From Gordius sp. MW1 (taxonomy: Eukaryota; Nematomorpha; Gordioida; Gordea; Gordiidae), in NCBI GenBank assembly GCA_964036665.1, contig OZ038530.1, forward strand, positions 5,470,501 through 5,534,500: a stretch of 64,000 nt of DNA, read 5' to 3'. Of the stretch, positions 42,136 to 54,010 are shown piece after piece. The position numbers were made by a program, and so were the translations under genes. How positions within the stretch are numbered: the stretch's first letter is position 1; every line of letters begins with the position of its first letter. A model generated the notes under the pieces. That model worked only from the letters and a program-made list of their open reading frames with translations. It did no database searches and had not been told where the DNA came from.

Positions 42136-44917
42136 ACCCGAAATCTGGCGTCAAATACGTTGGAACTCTAGAGCTGCGGCGGAACGGTTCGCGGTCAATT
42201 ACGTAGAAAGACCCAAGGATACCAGGTCCGCGATCCAGCACGTGATGAAACAATGGGGCGGTCAGCTAAACGAATTCCCGAAAGCAGTCAAGGGAATAAC
42301 GGTGGAAGTACCGTTAAAAGAGGGCATAGATCCCGTATTTATCCCCGCACGAAGGGTGCCGATGGCGTGGAAGAAAGAAGTAGAAGAAGAGCTGGATAAA
42401 TGGGTCAAGGACGGGGTGATTGAACCAATCGATTTCTCAAGATGGGCCAGCCCAGTGGTACCCGTGAAAAAAAGCGATGGAACTCTGCGATTATGTATAG
42501 ACTACCGCTTTACGATAAATAAATACGCGCAAGGGTTGTTATACCCGTTACCCAAAATCGACGACTTGTTAAATAAACTTGATAATGCGTGCTATTTTAC
42601 GAAGCTGGACCTTACGAAAGCGTACCTACAGCTCGAATTAGGGCCAGAGACGAGCCAACGATTGACTATCTCGACGCACAAGGGCCTATTTAAAGTTAAC
42701 CGGATGCCGTTCGGTTTAAATTGTGCCGCGGCCATTTTTCAAAAGACAATGGACCAAATATTAGGAGGCATGGAAGGGGTTGCGGTTTACATCGACGATA
42801 TCTTAATTGCAGGGGAGACGGAAGAAATTCACAACGAGAGGTTACTCAAGGTACTAGAAACGTTACAAAAGTGGGGGTTCGTGCCGAACATTGTCAAGAG
42901 TATCTTGTGGGCGAAGGAAGTAACCTTTCTGGGATACGTAATAAGTAACAAGGGGATTCGAATCAACGACAATAAAGCCGAATTAGTCAAGCAGTGGAAA
43001 AACTTAACTAACAAAAACGAAATAAGGTCCTTCCTTGGGTTAACAACATACTTTTCAAAGTTCATTAAGGACTACGCCAAAATCATACACCCGATTCAGA
43101 AACTCATGAAAAAGAACGTGATGTACCACTGGGGTGAAGAACAGCAAGGAGCATTTGAAGCCATCAAGTCCGCGCTTACGGAAGCCCCCGTTCTGGCGTA
43201 CTTCAATGGAGAGTGGGAGACCGGCCTGGTTGTAGACGCCTCGGGTACGGGGTTAGGGGCCATCTTACAGCAACGAGCACCAGGAGAGAATTGGAGAGTG
43301 GTGGCCTATGCGTCAAGAGCATTAAACGATAGCGAAAGCCGGTATTCGACGATCGAACGAGAGGCCCTTGCGGTGGTGTATGGACTAAAAAAGTTCAACG
43401 AATATGTACAAGGACGAAGCGTTACTATCATGACGGATCATAGACCGCTTATATATATATTCGATCAGAGCAAAAGGGGCAAGGAACAATGGTCACCACG
43501 CCTAACCAGGTGGGCGCTCATGGTATCAGGCTATACGACCAAGTTCGAATACAACAAGGGAACCGAAAACGCGGCAGATTTCTTGTCTAGAAATCCGAAC
43601 GAACACGCGTATCAGGTTAGCGAGGAAATACCAGAGGACTCGATGAATCCGTTTATATCAATGGACGTGGTAAAACAACACACCTTGGAGGATCCGGGGC
43701 TGCGGCAATTAAAAGAGTGGATTAGGGGTAAACAAAATACAATGGTCACGTGTGGGCTAAGACGCACTTAGGAAAAACATCTGCCAAAGTTACATGAAGT
43801 CAAAAGCATAATATATTACAAAGGGGGACGAATATTAATTCCGGCGAAGTTACGAGGAGTGGTACTCCAAAGTCTACATAGAGGCCACGTAGGTATCAAG
43901 CGAATGCAAGAAGTGGCGCGGCAGTATATATGGTGGCCGACTCTTGACGATGAATTATTGAGCGTAGCGAAAGGGTGCCGGAGTTGCAATTACACGGCTG
44001 CGGCGGCGAAGAGGGCACCATTGATAGAGTGTCAACCTAGCCATAAACCATGGATTCAAGTACATGTCGATATCATGGGTCCTCTCAAGGGTAAGTCATA
44101 CCTCGTGATGGTGGACAATAGCTCGAAATGGGTAGAGGTGTTTAAATTAGAAGACACCACGGCGACAACCGTTATAAAAAAACTGGCCGAAACGTTCGCT
44201 AGATTTGGAAATCCACCTTGGTTAATATCAGATAACGGCCCACAATTCAAAGGGCAGGAGTTACAGAACTTTTGCAAGTCGAGGGGAATTAATCAACGAT
44301 GGACAGCTCCTTACCATCCGGCGTCGAACGGGTTGGCAGAAAGATACGTACGATTAATTAAAGAAGCCATCGTTAGGAACGAGTCGGAAGTAGGGCTGAG
44401 TAGATTTTTGGAAAACTACAGATCTACAAAACACCCCGCAAACAATAAAAGCCCGGCAGAGATGATGCTGAAAAGAAGGATGCGAACCGAATGGGAGGTT
44501 TTGAGGGAAACCGTACCACAACAATGGGTAGAGACCGGGAACCCGCGGACGTTCAACGTAGGAGACTTGGTTTGGGTGCGCATGTTTCTGGGTCCAAGCA
44601 AATGGGTAGAAGGCACGATAAAAGCCAAGCATGGTAGTCGGTCCTACGATGTATGGGCACAGGGAAGAAAACACCACCGACACGTGGATCAAATAAGGAA
44701 ACGAAAAATCTTGGACTGGACCACACTGGGACAAGAGAACGGGTGGCCACAAAGGATATCATCAGAAAGGGAAACGGGAACAAGTGCTATAAGGGAACAA
44801 ATGCAAAACCAGTCAGGAACGCCTAGAGAAGAGCCTAGATACCCGCAGCGTAGTCGAAAACCGCCAGCATTCTTTAAAGATTTTGTCTGTGAAAAGGGGG
44901 GAACTGTAGAGAGGTAA
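42107..44917 (+). pseudogene. pol: Gyp-D Pol: RT, RNase H, integrase with one TAG
   Basis: One frame from GIDWIKEFEP (about 42110) to 44917, interrupted only by TAG at 43769-43771 (RT*EKHLPK). RT: SPVVPVKKSDGTLRLCIDY, VNRMPFGLNCAAA, catalytic AVYIDDILI (about 42787). RNase H: VVDASGTGLGA, EREALAVVYGLK, MTDHRPL, AADFLSRN. Integrase: HHCC (LHRGHVGI...CRSCN), VHVDIMGP, ISDNGPQFK, HPASNGLAERY (DDE complete), then a GPY-like VGDLVWVRMF segment and a basic Pro-rich end RYPQRSRKPPAFFKDFV. With a recent insertion date this is one of the best preserved elements of the window. Confidence 0.92.
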
Positions 44918-45089
44918 TTGGAGCGCGAAGTGCCTCAGGGGATATGTTGTTTACCGTTGTGTTGTCAATCTAATTATCGTTAACTGGTATGTATTATAGT
45001 TTGGATATACACGTTTTTACTCACTTTTCTATTTTTTTGTATCACTTCGAAAACCTCTCTCTAGTAAATAAAGATTCCCAATCTCAACA
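44905..45089 (+). repeat. 3' LTR of Gyp-D
   Basis: 185 bp with one difference from the 5' LTR. The purine run GAAAAGGGGGGAAC (44891-44904) immediately before it is the polypurine tract. The pol stop codon lies 13 bases inside this LTR. Confidence 0.93.
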
Positions 45090-45295
45090 CTAAGTCTCTC
45101 CCATCTCTAGCTATTATTCCAACATCCCTTATCTGTAAGTTTATTTATAAACATTTTTTAATTTTTATAAAGGGTGTATCAGTTCTTCATGCAAATCCTA
45201 AGTCTCTCCGAGCTGCTGCCTCACCTTTTAGTCACCCCACATCCCATATTTATATTGCCAATATCCATAGTATTTACAAGTGTATGATTTAATTT

Positions 45296-45798
45296 CTTTT
45301 GTATAAATAAAATTTACTTCTTGTTTTATAAATACTTATTAAGTAACAAGTTACTCATCTATTTCCTTTTTTAAATGTAACAGCTTTCAGTGTAAATGTA
45401 AAAGTGCAGGAGATTTTTAGATAACTCTTAAGTAAAAAACATTATTAAAATTTAATTATATATTGCTACTAAATCTCTTTGTAATAATAAGAACTTATAA
45501 AATAAGGTATCAAATTATTTGTTGTAGATTGAAAAGAAAGTTTTATTAAGTTTTTAATATAAAGTATAAACTCCTCAAACTAACTAAATGAATTTTAATT
45601 ACCTAAATTAATATTAAAATTTTTAATACACTTGATGTTAGATAACAGAATCTAAATAAACTTTTTCACAATGCATACAAAGTCTTATAAAATATTAAAG
45701 CAATAATATTAAATGTTTTATTGTATAAAGCTAACAATTTATATAAATTTGTTCCAGATTTTATAAATTTTCATGTACAAGTAGATATTAAACATTGC
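45296..45798. other. AT-rich spacer
   Basis: No gene recognised. The last part (from about 45700, ATTGTATAAA and AACATTGCACCC) resembles the 123-bp tandem unit seen right of Gyp-B2, so the array probably began here. Confidence 0.5.
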
Positions 45799-45802
45799 AC
45801 CC

Positions 45803-46510
45803 TGTTGTAGGTGTGAAATTATTTGCATAAAAGATATACCAATGGTTCTGTTGTAGGTATGATTTAGTTAATGTTTACAAACTAATGAAGGCGCTTACGC
45901 AAATGAGATAGCGTGCTAACTAAAATTAGAAGTAAACGAATATGCTAATGGCAGTCTCAAGTTAGTGGAGACGTGCAATATATCCAACTGTCTGGAAGCA
46001 TTCTCCATTCAAATGAGAGGCGCTTCGACAGGGTTTTAAATAGCGAGATGTTGACCACGAAAGATTAGTTATTTTATTAGTTATTTTATTTAGTTATTTT
46101 ATTTAGTTATTTAGTCCTGCAGGAGGAGGTTGTTAGTTTTTTATTCAGGACACGTGTAGTCCTGCGGGTGGGGAGATGTTTATTTCTCATTGTAGACACG
46201 TGGTTCCAGCGGCAATAATCCATCAAGAGCCAGACCAGATACCTGCCCTTCTCCCTTACTACGATTATCAACCACAAGCTTAACATCCCGCAATAAAATA
46301 CCTCCGATTACACTTAGTTGACACTCATCCTACCGGACCGATTCCACGACGATCTCTCAAGGCCATCATCCCAACACTTACATATTCACTTACATTTATT
46401 GATTGACTGGAAAAACATTATTCAATCGATTGATCGTGATTTGTCGTTATTACACTTGTTGTACTTATTGATTGGCGGGAAATAAAGATTACGAGTTGCT
46501 TGACATATTA
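45803..46510 (+). repeat. 5' LTR of Gyp-B2
   Basis: Begins TGTTGTAGGTGTGAAATT and ends GCTTGACATATTA. It contains repeated TTATTTTATTTAGTTATTT units at about 46066-46105. Confidence 0.92.
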
Positions 46511-47519
46511 ATTGGTAGCACGAGGAGAAAGAAACCCACGAGCGGACGCCAGCAATAAGCCGAAGAACCGTCATAGCACGAGATTCGTGACGTTAGACGT
46601 TCGAAGTGCATACAAAAGAAAAGGAAAGAAGGACCACGTTGTCTCAACTGGGTTAGTGTAATTGTAGCACGACGAGGAGAACCCCCGAAGGACAAACGAA
46701 TTTGGTAAGACGAGCAAAAGTAATCCGAAGAACCGTCAGAGGTATAATTTGTTTTTGATGGAAAAATCTTCGTTAATCTTAATTATTTTAATTTTAATTT
46801 TTGTAGTGTCACTTGATAATTAGAATATTTTTGAGGTTAAATCATTGATTCTTACGTTGTATTTTCAATTAGTCTGCTATATTTTACATATTAATTGATA
46901 TATTCTCCTGCTATATTGTACATATTATTAATATATTCTTACGTAATATTTTGCTTTATTGATTTTTCATTTTAAATAAAAAATGGACGCGATAATTTAA
47001 CTCATTTGATTGTGGGTTATATTTTTGCCAAAAGAGGCGTTTTCATTTTTTTTAATGTAATTTTTATCGACAAGTCGTTTGTCTTATCATTAATGATCTT
47101 GGTCTTTTGAGTATAGATTACCTCCTGTAAAGGGACTTTAATTAAATTGTGGGTGTCAACGCTATAAATTTATTTTCTTCATTTTTGTTCGATCACTTAT
47201 CGAATTTTTATTATCATGTTTGGGCCGAAGGATTCATGTAATTTTATTAATTTTGGCCATAAGTGAAAAGATGTTTTCTCATGGTTTTAGCACAGATAAT
47301 AATTGTATATTTTTGGTAACTAAAATCGCTTATGCAAATGAGTAGGGTGAATAATTTTTAAAGTAACACAGCTCATTATAGACAATATATAGGCGACAGG
47401 GTAGCAACGTTCTAACGGTATGCAAGATAATAATGATAATTTTGTTGTCAGGGGCACGCAGGAAAATTGTCTAGATCCTGGCCCCCGTAACTTTAATTAA
47501 CGCTCATTTATGGTTTTTC
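46511..47519 (+). other. Gyp-B2 leader, non-coding
   Basis: Begins at the primer site. GAAGAACCGTCA occurs twice (46561 and 46727), in a repeated GTAGCACGA...GAAGAACCGTCA context. No gag ORF is present, as in Gyp-B1. Confidence 0.6.
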
Positions 47520-48300
47520 ACAAACTCCGGTGGTCTATTTAAATATTGAAGGTAAGCAGATAAATTTTTTAGTAGATTCTGGGGCTTCAATGTTGGTTAT
47601 TAAGTATAATGTTTATGACCTTTTAAGATGGGTCAAAGATGTAAATTGAGGGAGTTCTAAAATTCGAGTATGTGCATGCGAGGAAGTTTTGGAATTAAAG
47701 TGATTCGTTATCGAGAATGGTAAAAACTATAGTAATGGAATTACGAAAATCAATTGTTAAATTTAATGCTGATGGCCATGCAACACCTGGTTTCAAGGTA
47801 GCATCTTTACACGAGCATAAATCCTTAGTTGTTATTAATGAGGCAATGGACACAGAGCCAACCTCGGTGTCAGAGGCAAGGGTTTTCGATAATAAGCCTA
47901 CGACCTCTGGTTGGGTTGATTGTGATGGTCAGTACGTCGGGAGACTGTGGCATTTTAACATTGATGAGAGTTTTTGGAAATTTTTCGAGATGAATTATGT
48001 TGTTCAATTGATAACGATTTTTTGATAAAGGTTCACTCAGTTGCTATTACTCGTTTTCGTACCGCCCCTCTAATACCTTTGGATTGATAAGGTCAATAAC
48101 GTTAGAGATGGTTAATAGATGTTTAATACCCCCTACTTAGATTCGAAATGGTTTTAGATAACTTAAAAAGTTCTAGATTCTTGCAAAAATAGAGCTTAGT
48201 AATGCTTACTTTCAGTTACCTATCGATGATAAGACATCTAAAATGTTAACAATAAACACCGATAAAATGTGGTACGGAGTTCCTGCAGCAGCTTTACCTT
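47520..48300 (+). pseudogene. pol: Gyp-B2 Pol remnant (protease region and RT start)
   Basis: Opens with TPVVYLNIEGKQINFLVDSGAS, the protease motif of family B. An open stretch at 47717-48025 matches Gyp-B1 closely (HATPGFKVASLHEHKSLVVI, TSVSEARVFDNKPTTSGW, WVDCDGQYVGRLWHFNI). RT fragments with NAYFQLPIDDKTSKMLTIN follow in broken frames to about 48270, where a large deletion jumps to the end of the third ORF. Stops and frameshifts make it non-functional. Confidence 0.85.
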
Positions 48301-48338
48301 GGCCCATGGGAGGTGCAGGAAAAGGTAAAAGGGGAAGG

Positions 48339-49046
48339 TGTTGTAGGTGTGAAATTATTTGCATAAAAGATATACCAATGGTTCTGTTGTAGGCATGATT
48401 TAGTTAATGTTTACAAACTAATGAAGGCGCTTACGCAAATGAGATAGCGTGCTAACTAAAATTAGAAGTAAACGAATATGCTAATGGCAGTCTCAAGTTA
48501 GTGGAGACGTGCAATATATCCAACTGTCTGGAAGCATTCTCCATTCAAATGAGAGGCGCTTCGACAGGGTTTTAAATAGCGAGATGTTGACCACGAAAGA
48601 TCAGTTAGTTTATTAGTTATTTTATTTAGTTATTTTATTTAGTTATTTAGTCCTGCAGGAGGAGGTTGTTAGTTTTTTAATCAGGACACGTGTAGTCCTG
48701 CGGGTGGGGAGATGTTTATTTCTCATTGTAGACACGTGGTTCCAGCGGCAATAATCCATCAAGAGCCAGACCAGATACCTGGCCTTCTCCCTTACTACGA
48801 TTATCAACCACAAGCTTAACATCCCGCAATAAAATACCTCCGATTACACTTAGTTGACACTCATCCTACCGGACCGATTCCACGACAATCTCTCAAGGCC
48901 ATCATTCCAACACTTACATATTCACTTACATTTATTGATTGACTGGAAAAACATTATTCAATTGATTGATCGTGATTTGTCGTTATTACACTTGTTGTAC
49001 TTATTGATTGGCGGGAAATTAAGATTACGAGTTGCTTGACATATTA
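48339..49046 (+). repeat. 3' LTR of Gyp-B2
   Basis: 708 bp, the same as 45803-46510 apart from a few substitutions (for example GGCATGATT/GGTATGATT). Confidence 0.92.
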
Positions 49047-49050
49047 ACCC

Positions 49051-49450
49051 AAATCTGGCTTCTTGAATTAATTGAAAGTAATAATTTTAAACATTAGTGT
49101 ACTAAAGGGTTTATTGTATAAATATAACAAATTAAATATGATTCTTACATAAGTAAATTGTAAAGGTTGCACCTAAATCTAGCTCTTGAATTGATTGAAA
49201 GTAATAATTTTAAACATTTGTGTACTAAATGGTTTATTGTATAAATATAACAAATTAAATATGATTCTTACATAAGTAAACTGTAAAGGTTGCACCCAAA
49301 TCTAGCTCTTGAATTGATTGAAAATTATAATCTTAAACATTAGTATACTAAATGGTTTATTGTATTAATATAACAAATTAAATGTGATTCTTACATAAGT
49401 AAATTGTAAAGGTTGCACCCAAATCTAGCTCTTGAATTATTTGAAAGTAC
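49051..49450. repeat. Tandem array of a 123-124-bp unit
   Basis: Units start with AAATCT(A/G)GCTCTTGAAT at 49051, 49175, 49298 and 49421 and contain TTATTGTATAAATATAACAA and GATTCTTACATAAGTAAA, ending AAAGGTTGCACCC. About 3.2 copies. The left part of the first unit lies before Gyp-B2, ending ATTGCACCC at 45802. Confidence 0.9.
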
Positions 49451-49557
49451 CCAATATTACCGCTGATATAATAAACTTTAAAATTAAAAAACATATGGAA
49501 ATTTGAAAATCGTAGCAGTAGCATTATCGTAGCTTCGGGATTGTGCCTTTTCGGGAT

Positions 49558-49722
49558 TTAGCCTATATCCCGAATTAACTTCTCATAATAATTTACCAAA
49601 CCCAAAAATGCCCTTAGTTGGTGTACATTTTGTGGAATTGGCGCCTCTTGAATTGCCCGAATTTTTTCTGGCATCGGATGTATGCCATATTGATCTATAC
49701 GAAATCCCATCCTCGTCGCCAA
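49558..49722 (-). pseudogene. pol: Family-C RT fragment joined to an LTR leader
   Basis: On the minus strand the leader TTGGCGACGAG after the LTR at 49723-49860 runs straight into GFRIDQYGIHPMPEKIRAIQ and LRAFLGLVNYYEK of RT, skipping gag, protease and most of RT. It ends at about 49558 against TATATCCCG / GGATTTAGCC sequence. Confidence 0.82.
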
Positions 49723-49860
49723 TGAAACGTGTAAACGCAATTAGTTTATTTGATAAAGAATGACCGGAATTCCAGAATATTAATAACATATGGTTGTTGA
49801 TAAAAAACGAACGAAAATTACAATTCGATGTTACAAATATAAAATAGTACAATCATAACA
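49723..49860 (-). repeat. Family-C LTR, second of a tandem pair
   Basis: 138 bp; on the minus strand starts TGTTATGATTG and ends ACGTTTCA. Only three bases (TCA, 49861-49863) separate it from the 3' LTR of Gyp-C3. Confidence 0.9.
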
Positions 49861-49863
49861 TCA

Positions 49864-50001
49864 TGAAACGTATAAACGCAATTAGTTGATTTGATAAAGA
49901 ATGACCGCAATTACAGAATATTCATAACATATGGTTGTTAATAAAAAACGAACGATAATTACAATTCGATGTTACAAATATAAAATAGTACAATCATAAC
50001 A
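49864..50001 (-). repeat. 3' LTR of Gyp-C3
   Basis: 138 bp, TGTTATGATTG to ACGTTTCA. The pol reading frame runs into it: ATG TTA TGA spans the LTR start, so the last codons of integrase are LTR-encoded. Confidence 0.9.
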
Positions 50002-53000
50002 TCTCTTCAATCAATCTACGTGGCGGTTTCTTTATTCTATCCTTCCTTCTTAGGAAAACATTTTCGTTCTCCGGTGTATCCATTTCAGCTGGCATTAATT
50101 CCTCTTGTACTGACTGTTCAAATTCCAGTGAGGCTGATCTCGGCATTTGTTGATCATGAGTTTCTTCCATCTCTTCTTGAAATTCCTCCACTGGTATCGA
50201 TGCCGCTGAACTTAGTACCTGTTGATCTTTGACTTTTTCTTCCCTCCTCCTTAATTGATCCGCATGCTTCCGTAAAACTTTATCATTACTTTCTACATCG
50301 TACGACAACAAGCCTTTCCTAGCTACTTTACCTTTTCGCCACCCAAACGTTAATTCATTTTTCACCCAAACCGGATCATTAGTTTTGAGGTCCCTTGAGT
50401 GAGCCGTCGTATCGTGGTGGTTGGTTTGTTTATCAATCTGACGTTCTTATTTAGTTCGTGGTTTCGTTAGAGACCAATCTAGCATGGTACGGTTCCTTCG
50501 ACCAAGTAGCATCTTCGACGGCGACCTACCTGTTGACTATGTTCGGACAATCTGTATGTAGATAGAATTTTATTCATACAATCTTCAGGATCCTTGATGT
50601 CTTCTCTGGTTGCCAAGTAACGGCTTTTTAATGTTCTAATGCATCTTTCAGCAAATCCATTGGTTTTGGGGTGATACGGGGTTGTCAAAACATGTACTGT
50701 ATTATAATCCTTACAGAATTTTTCAAATTCGTCGGATGTAAATTGGGGTCCGTTATCAATGACTATTTGGCGCGGAATACCGAATCGAGCAAACCAACCT
50801 TTTAATTTCTTTATCACAATTTTTGAATACGAATTTTTAAGGAGTTCCACTTCAATCCATTTTTAATAAGAGTCAATTCCAACCAACCATAAGTAGGAGT
50901 CCATTGTGCCTGCTAGGTCTATATGCAGTTTTCCCATGGTGTGTTTGTAACGTTCCAAGGATACAAAGGAACTTCCGGCATATTAACGCGATTTCTTTGG
51001 CAACTGCCACAACTATTGATATATTTCTTAATATCCTCGTCCAAACCCGGCCAATAAACGTAATATCTACTAATAGATTTCATAGCATTTATTCCGGGGT
51101 GCCCTCTATGCAAAATATTCAGTACAGGCTTACGCAGAATATTAGGTATTATCATTCGTCCGTCCCACTGTATAATATCTTTATCTGAGCATAGTTCACT
51201 CTTCTTATTAAAATACGATATCAAATCTTCGGTCAATGTAGTTTTATTTACTCCCTAACCCTGATCTATATAAATCAATACTTTCTTTAGCGTGCTGTTT
51301 TTGTGCGTTTCTCTTGCGAGGGTTTTTTCAGAAATATGTAAGTCCTGTAGTGTAAATCTCAAACACGCAAAATTTTTTTCGTCCTTCATTACGTCCTCCA
51401 CATCTTCGGGTAAAGGTAATCTTGATAAGGCATCTGCTAAGCAGTCGTCTTTTCCGGGTTTATATTTCAGTCTAAAGTCATAAGCCGCCAGCTTCCAAGC
51501 CCATCATATTATTCAATTGTTACAAAATTTGGACATATTATATTTTCGCCGAATAACCGCTGCAATGGTTTGTGGTCAGTACGCAAGATAAATTCCCTTC
51601 CAAATATATAAGCGTGAAATTTTCACAGCCAAACAGCAATGCTCTCGCTTCTTTATCAATCGAGGCATAGTTTTTCTCTGACTTATACAACGTCCTTGAG
51701 GCGTAAGCAATTGGTTTTTCTAAACCATTTGAAAACCTGTGCATTAACACTGCTCCGAATCCATCATTAGAAGCATCGCATTCAAGCACTAAGGGTAGTT
51801 CATTTGAATAAGGAATCACTGTGTCTTTCTGAGTTAAGCATTAACTTTTTTATAAACTGCGTCCTCTTTGGAAGTCCATTTACATTTTAAACTCGTCAAT
51901 CGATGTAACGGAGCGCATATGCTATGAAGGTGTGGAATAAACTTCTCATAATAATTTACCAAACCCAAAAATGCCCTTAGTTGGTGTACATTTTGTGGAA
52001 TTGGCGCCTCTTGAATTGCCTGAATTTTTTCTGGCATCGGATGTATGCCATATTGATCTATACGAAATCCCAAGAAATTCACCGAGTCTTCTAAAAATTT
52101 TACCTTCGCTAATTTTGCTTTCAATCCGGCCCTATTCATTTTTGCTAGAACATCTGTCAAATTTCTTAAGTGCTCCTCATCATCCTAACCAGTTACGATT
52201 ACGTCGTCTAAATAGACTCCCGTCTTTTTACAATCCTTAAGCAGACCATCCATAAATCTCTGGAATAAAATTGGTGCTGTAGCGAGTCCGAACGGCAACC
52301 GTTTGTAACGATAATAACCAACATGTGTGTTGATTATCAGAAAATTTTGTGATTGTTCTTCAACCCTCATTTGCAGGTATGCGTCCTTAAGGTCGATTGT
52401 CGTAAACCTTTTTCCTTCGGATACTTTTGCCACAATATCATCGAATGTTGGCAGCATGTCATAGTCCTTAAGGAGAAAGGGGTTCAATGTAACTTTAAAA
52501 TCCCCACAAATTTGGATGTTACAATTATTTTTTTTAACGCAAACTGTCGGTGTTGCCCATTCAACCAGGCTTTTCGATGGTTCCACCATTTCGATTACAT
52601 CGGCGGCAACTAGTCTATCAAGTTCCTTTTCTATGGGAACTCTTAAGGAAAACGGCACCAGACGAGCCGGTAGAATCTTCCCTGTAGCCGAAGATTGAAT
52701 GTTAATACGAACTGGAGTGCAATTTATGACTCCAGGTTTGTAGTCAAAAATTTCTGCGAATTGCTTGATCAAATTGTCTATTTTCGTGCTCGAGTTCCTA
52801 TTGCTATTAGATGCCACTTGTTGAACATTATATATTTTTACACATCTGGGAATCTCTAAACCAAATTTTAGTATCCATGGCAACCCAAATAAAGGAGCAT
52901 TCGATGCTTTCGTAACAATAACAGGGAGTGTGTGACTATTATGTCCAAGTCCCACTTTGATATCTCTCTCGCCTAAAATATCTAATTTTTGGTGGCCATA

Positions 53001-53150
53001 TACCATGAAATTATCTGTTGGCCTCAGTTGCGGCTTTCCACTCCGCTTCCATATAACTTCATTTATGACCGATACCTGGGCACCGGTGTCATATTCCAAT
53101 CGAAATGCAACATCATTTAAATTGGCGTCGATAGTCGCTCTTTTCGATCA
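49994..53150 (-). pseudogene. pol: Gyp-C3 Pol
   Basis: Minus strand. Protease LEYDTGAQVSVINEVIW (about 53099), then RT continuous for 304 codons (CTPVRINIQSSATGKILPAR, FTTIDLKDAYLQMRV, RLPFGLATAPILFQRFMDG, GVYLDDVIVTG) to a TAG at 52182-52184, which replaces GAG found in C1. RT continues 52160-51834; a 4-base loss near 51838 breaks KKVKTCL; RNase H is at 51819-51538 (LECDASNDGFGAVLMHRFS). Integrase is in two blocks: 51236-50919 (LHRGHPGINAM, CGSCQRN) and 50850-50479 (VIDNGPQF, HPKTNGFAERC), separated by a short frameshifted stretch. The C-terminal block 50365-49994 has DPVWVKNELTFGWRKG and an acidic tail ending KKPPRRLIEEML. Confidence 0.88.
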
Positions 53151-54010
53151 ATTTTTTTATGTGGTTGATGGAATTTATTTCGCCAAATTCTTCTGATTTT
53201 AAATCATCAGACACTTTATTTATCCTTTTATTTCTGCAAGCGAGAGAAATGACCAACTTTTTTACATTTGAAACATGTCGCCATGGTCGCTGTACATTTA
53301 TTTCGAGGATGCGATCTCCCACATCGATAACATCTTGAAGAACTATTCGCCTCCTGGTGCTCTCTATTAACACTTGTAAGATTACGACTATCTTTGATTT
53401 TATTAATATTCGCGGTGTTAACTTGGTTTCCCGCTCTTTCCCATGCCAGCCATATCCAAAATTTGATTAAACGTTATGCATTTACCATCATGATCCATCA
53501 TACTTGGATATTTAATTCGAATTTCAACTTCCAATCTTGAATAACGAATTCCAACTATAAACTGATCACGCAGACGTCCTTCGACATCATTTTCAAATTT
53601 TGCTAGCTGAGCCGTTTCTTTCAAACGTTTTGTAAAGTCCAAAACAGTCTCTCTTTCAGCTCTTATTATCCGAATGAATTCGTGTCTTGACGCCATGATG
53701 CTAGATTTGGGCTTAAAAATACTTTGACAATTTTCACAATTTCATCAAAACTGGCCTCTAAGATATTTTTTGGAAATGAAATTTTTTTAACCTGAATCAC
53801 GTTGGCGATTCCAAAGTATGCTAAGAATAATTTTTTTAAAATGGGCTTCAGTCCATCTCCCTTAGCATGGATTCCTTTAGCCAACAATGTATACTTTACA
53901 TTGTCGAAATATTCTTCCACTGGAATCTCCGGGGAAAATGGTTGTAGAACGATTTTTGATATATCGACCTCGTTGCCAGTATCCATTTCATTTTTCAAAG
54001 CATAATTCAT
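53113..54010 (-). pseudogene. gag: Gyp-C3 Gag
   Basis: ATG at 54010 starts MNYALKNEMDTGNEVDI; ILKKLFLAYFGIANVIQVKK is intact, and the frame shifts near 53730 (one A fewer in AAAAATACTTTGACAATTTTCAC). MASRHEFIRIIRAERE to ITFNQILDM follow at 53696-53418, then another frameshift. The double zinc knuckle (about 53340-53225) reads CYRCGRSH-type and CFKCKKVGHFSRAC in a different frame from its neighbours. Non-functional but nearly full length. Confidence 0.85.

Larger units (their letters stand above)
41054..45089 (+). mobile_element. Gyp-D: young Ty3/gypsy LTR retrotransposon
   Basis: LTRs of 185 bp at 41054-41238 and 44905-45089 differ at one base (GTTAATTGG/GTTAACTGG), flanked by CTAAG (41049-41053 and 45090-45094). 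The coding part is markedly less AT-rich than its surroundings. The order is gag-protease, RT, RNase H, integrase. Three defects are visible: no zinc knuckle, a frameshift after the protease and a TAG before integrase. Confidence 0.94.
45803..49046 (+). mobile_element. Gyp-B2: internally deleted relative of Gyp-B1
   Basis: LTRs of 708 bp at 45803-46510 and 48339-49046, flanked by ACCC (45799-45802 and 49047-49050). Primer site TTGGTAGCACGAGG (46512-46525) and polypurine tract AAAGGTAAAAGGGGAAGG (48321-48338) match Gyp-B1. The 1.8-kb inside keeps only a leader, a protease-region fragment and the very end of the third ORF; RT, RNase H and integrase are gone. The LTR sequences themselves differ from those of Gyp-B1, so it is a related subfamily. 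Confidence 0.9.
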
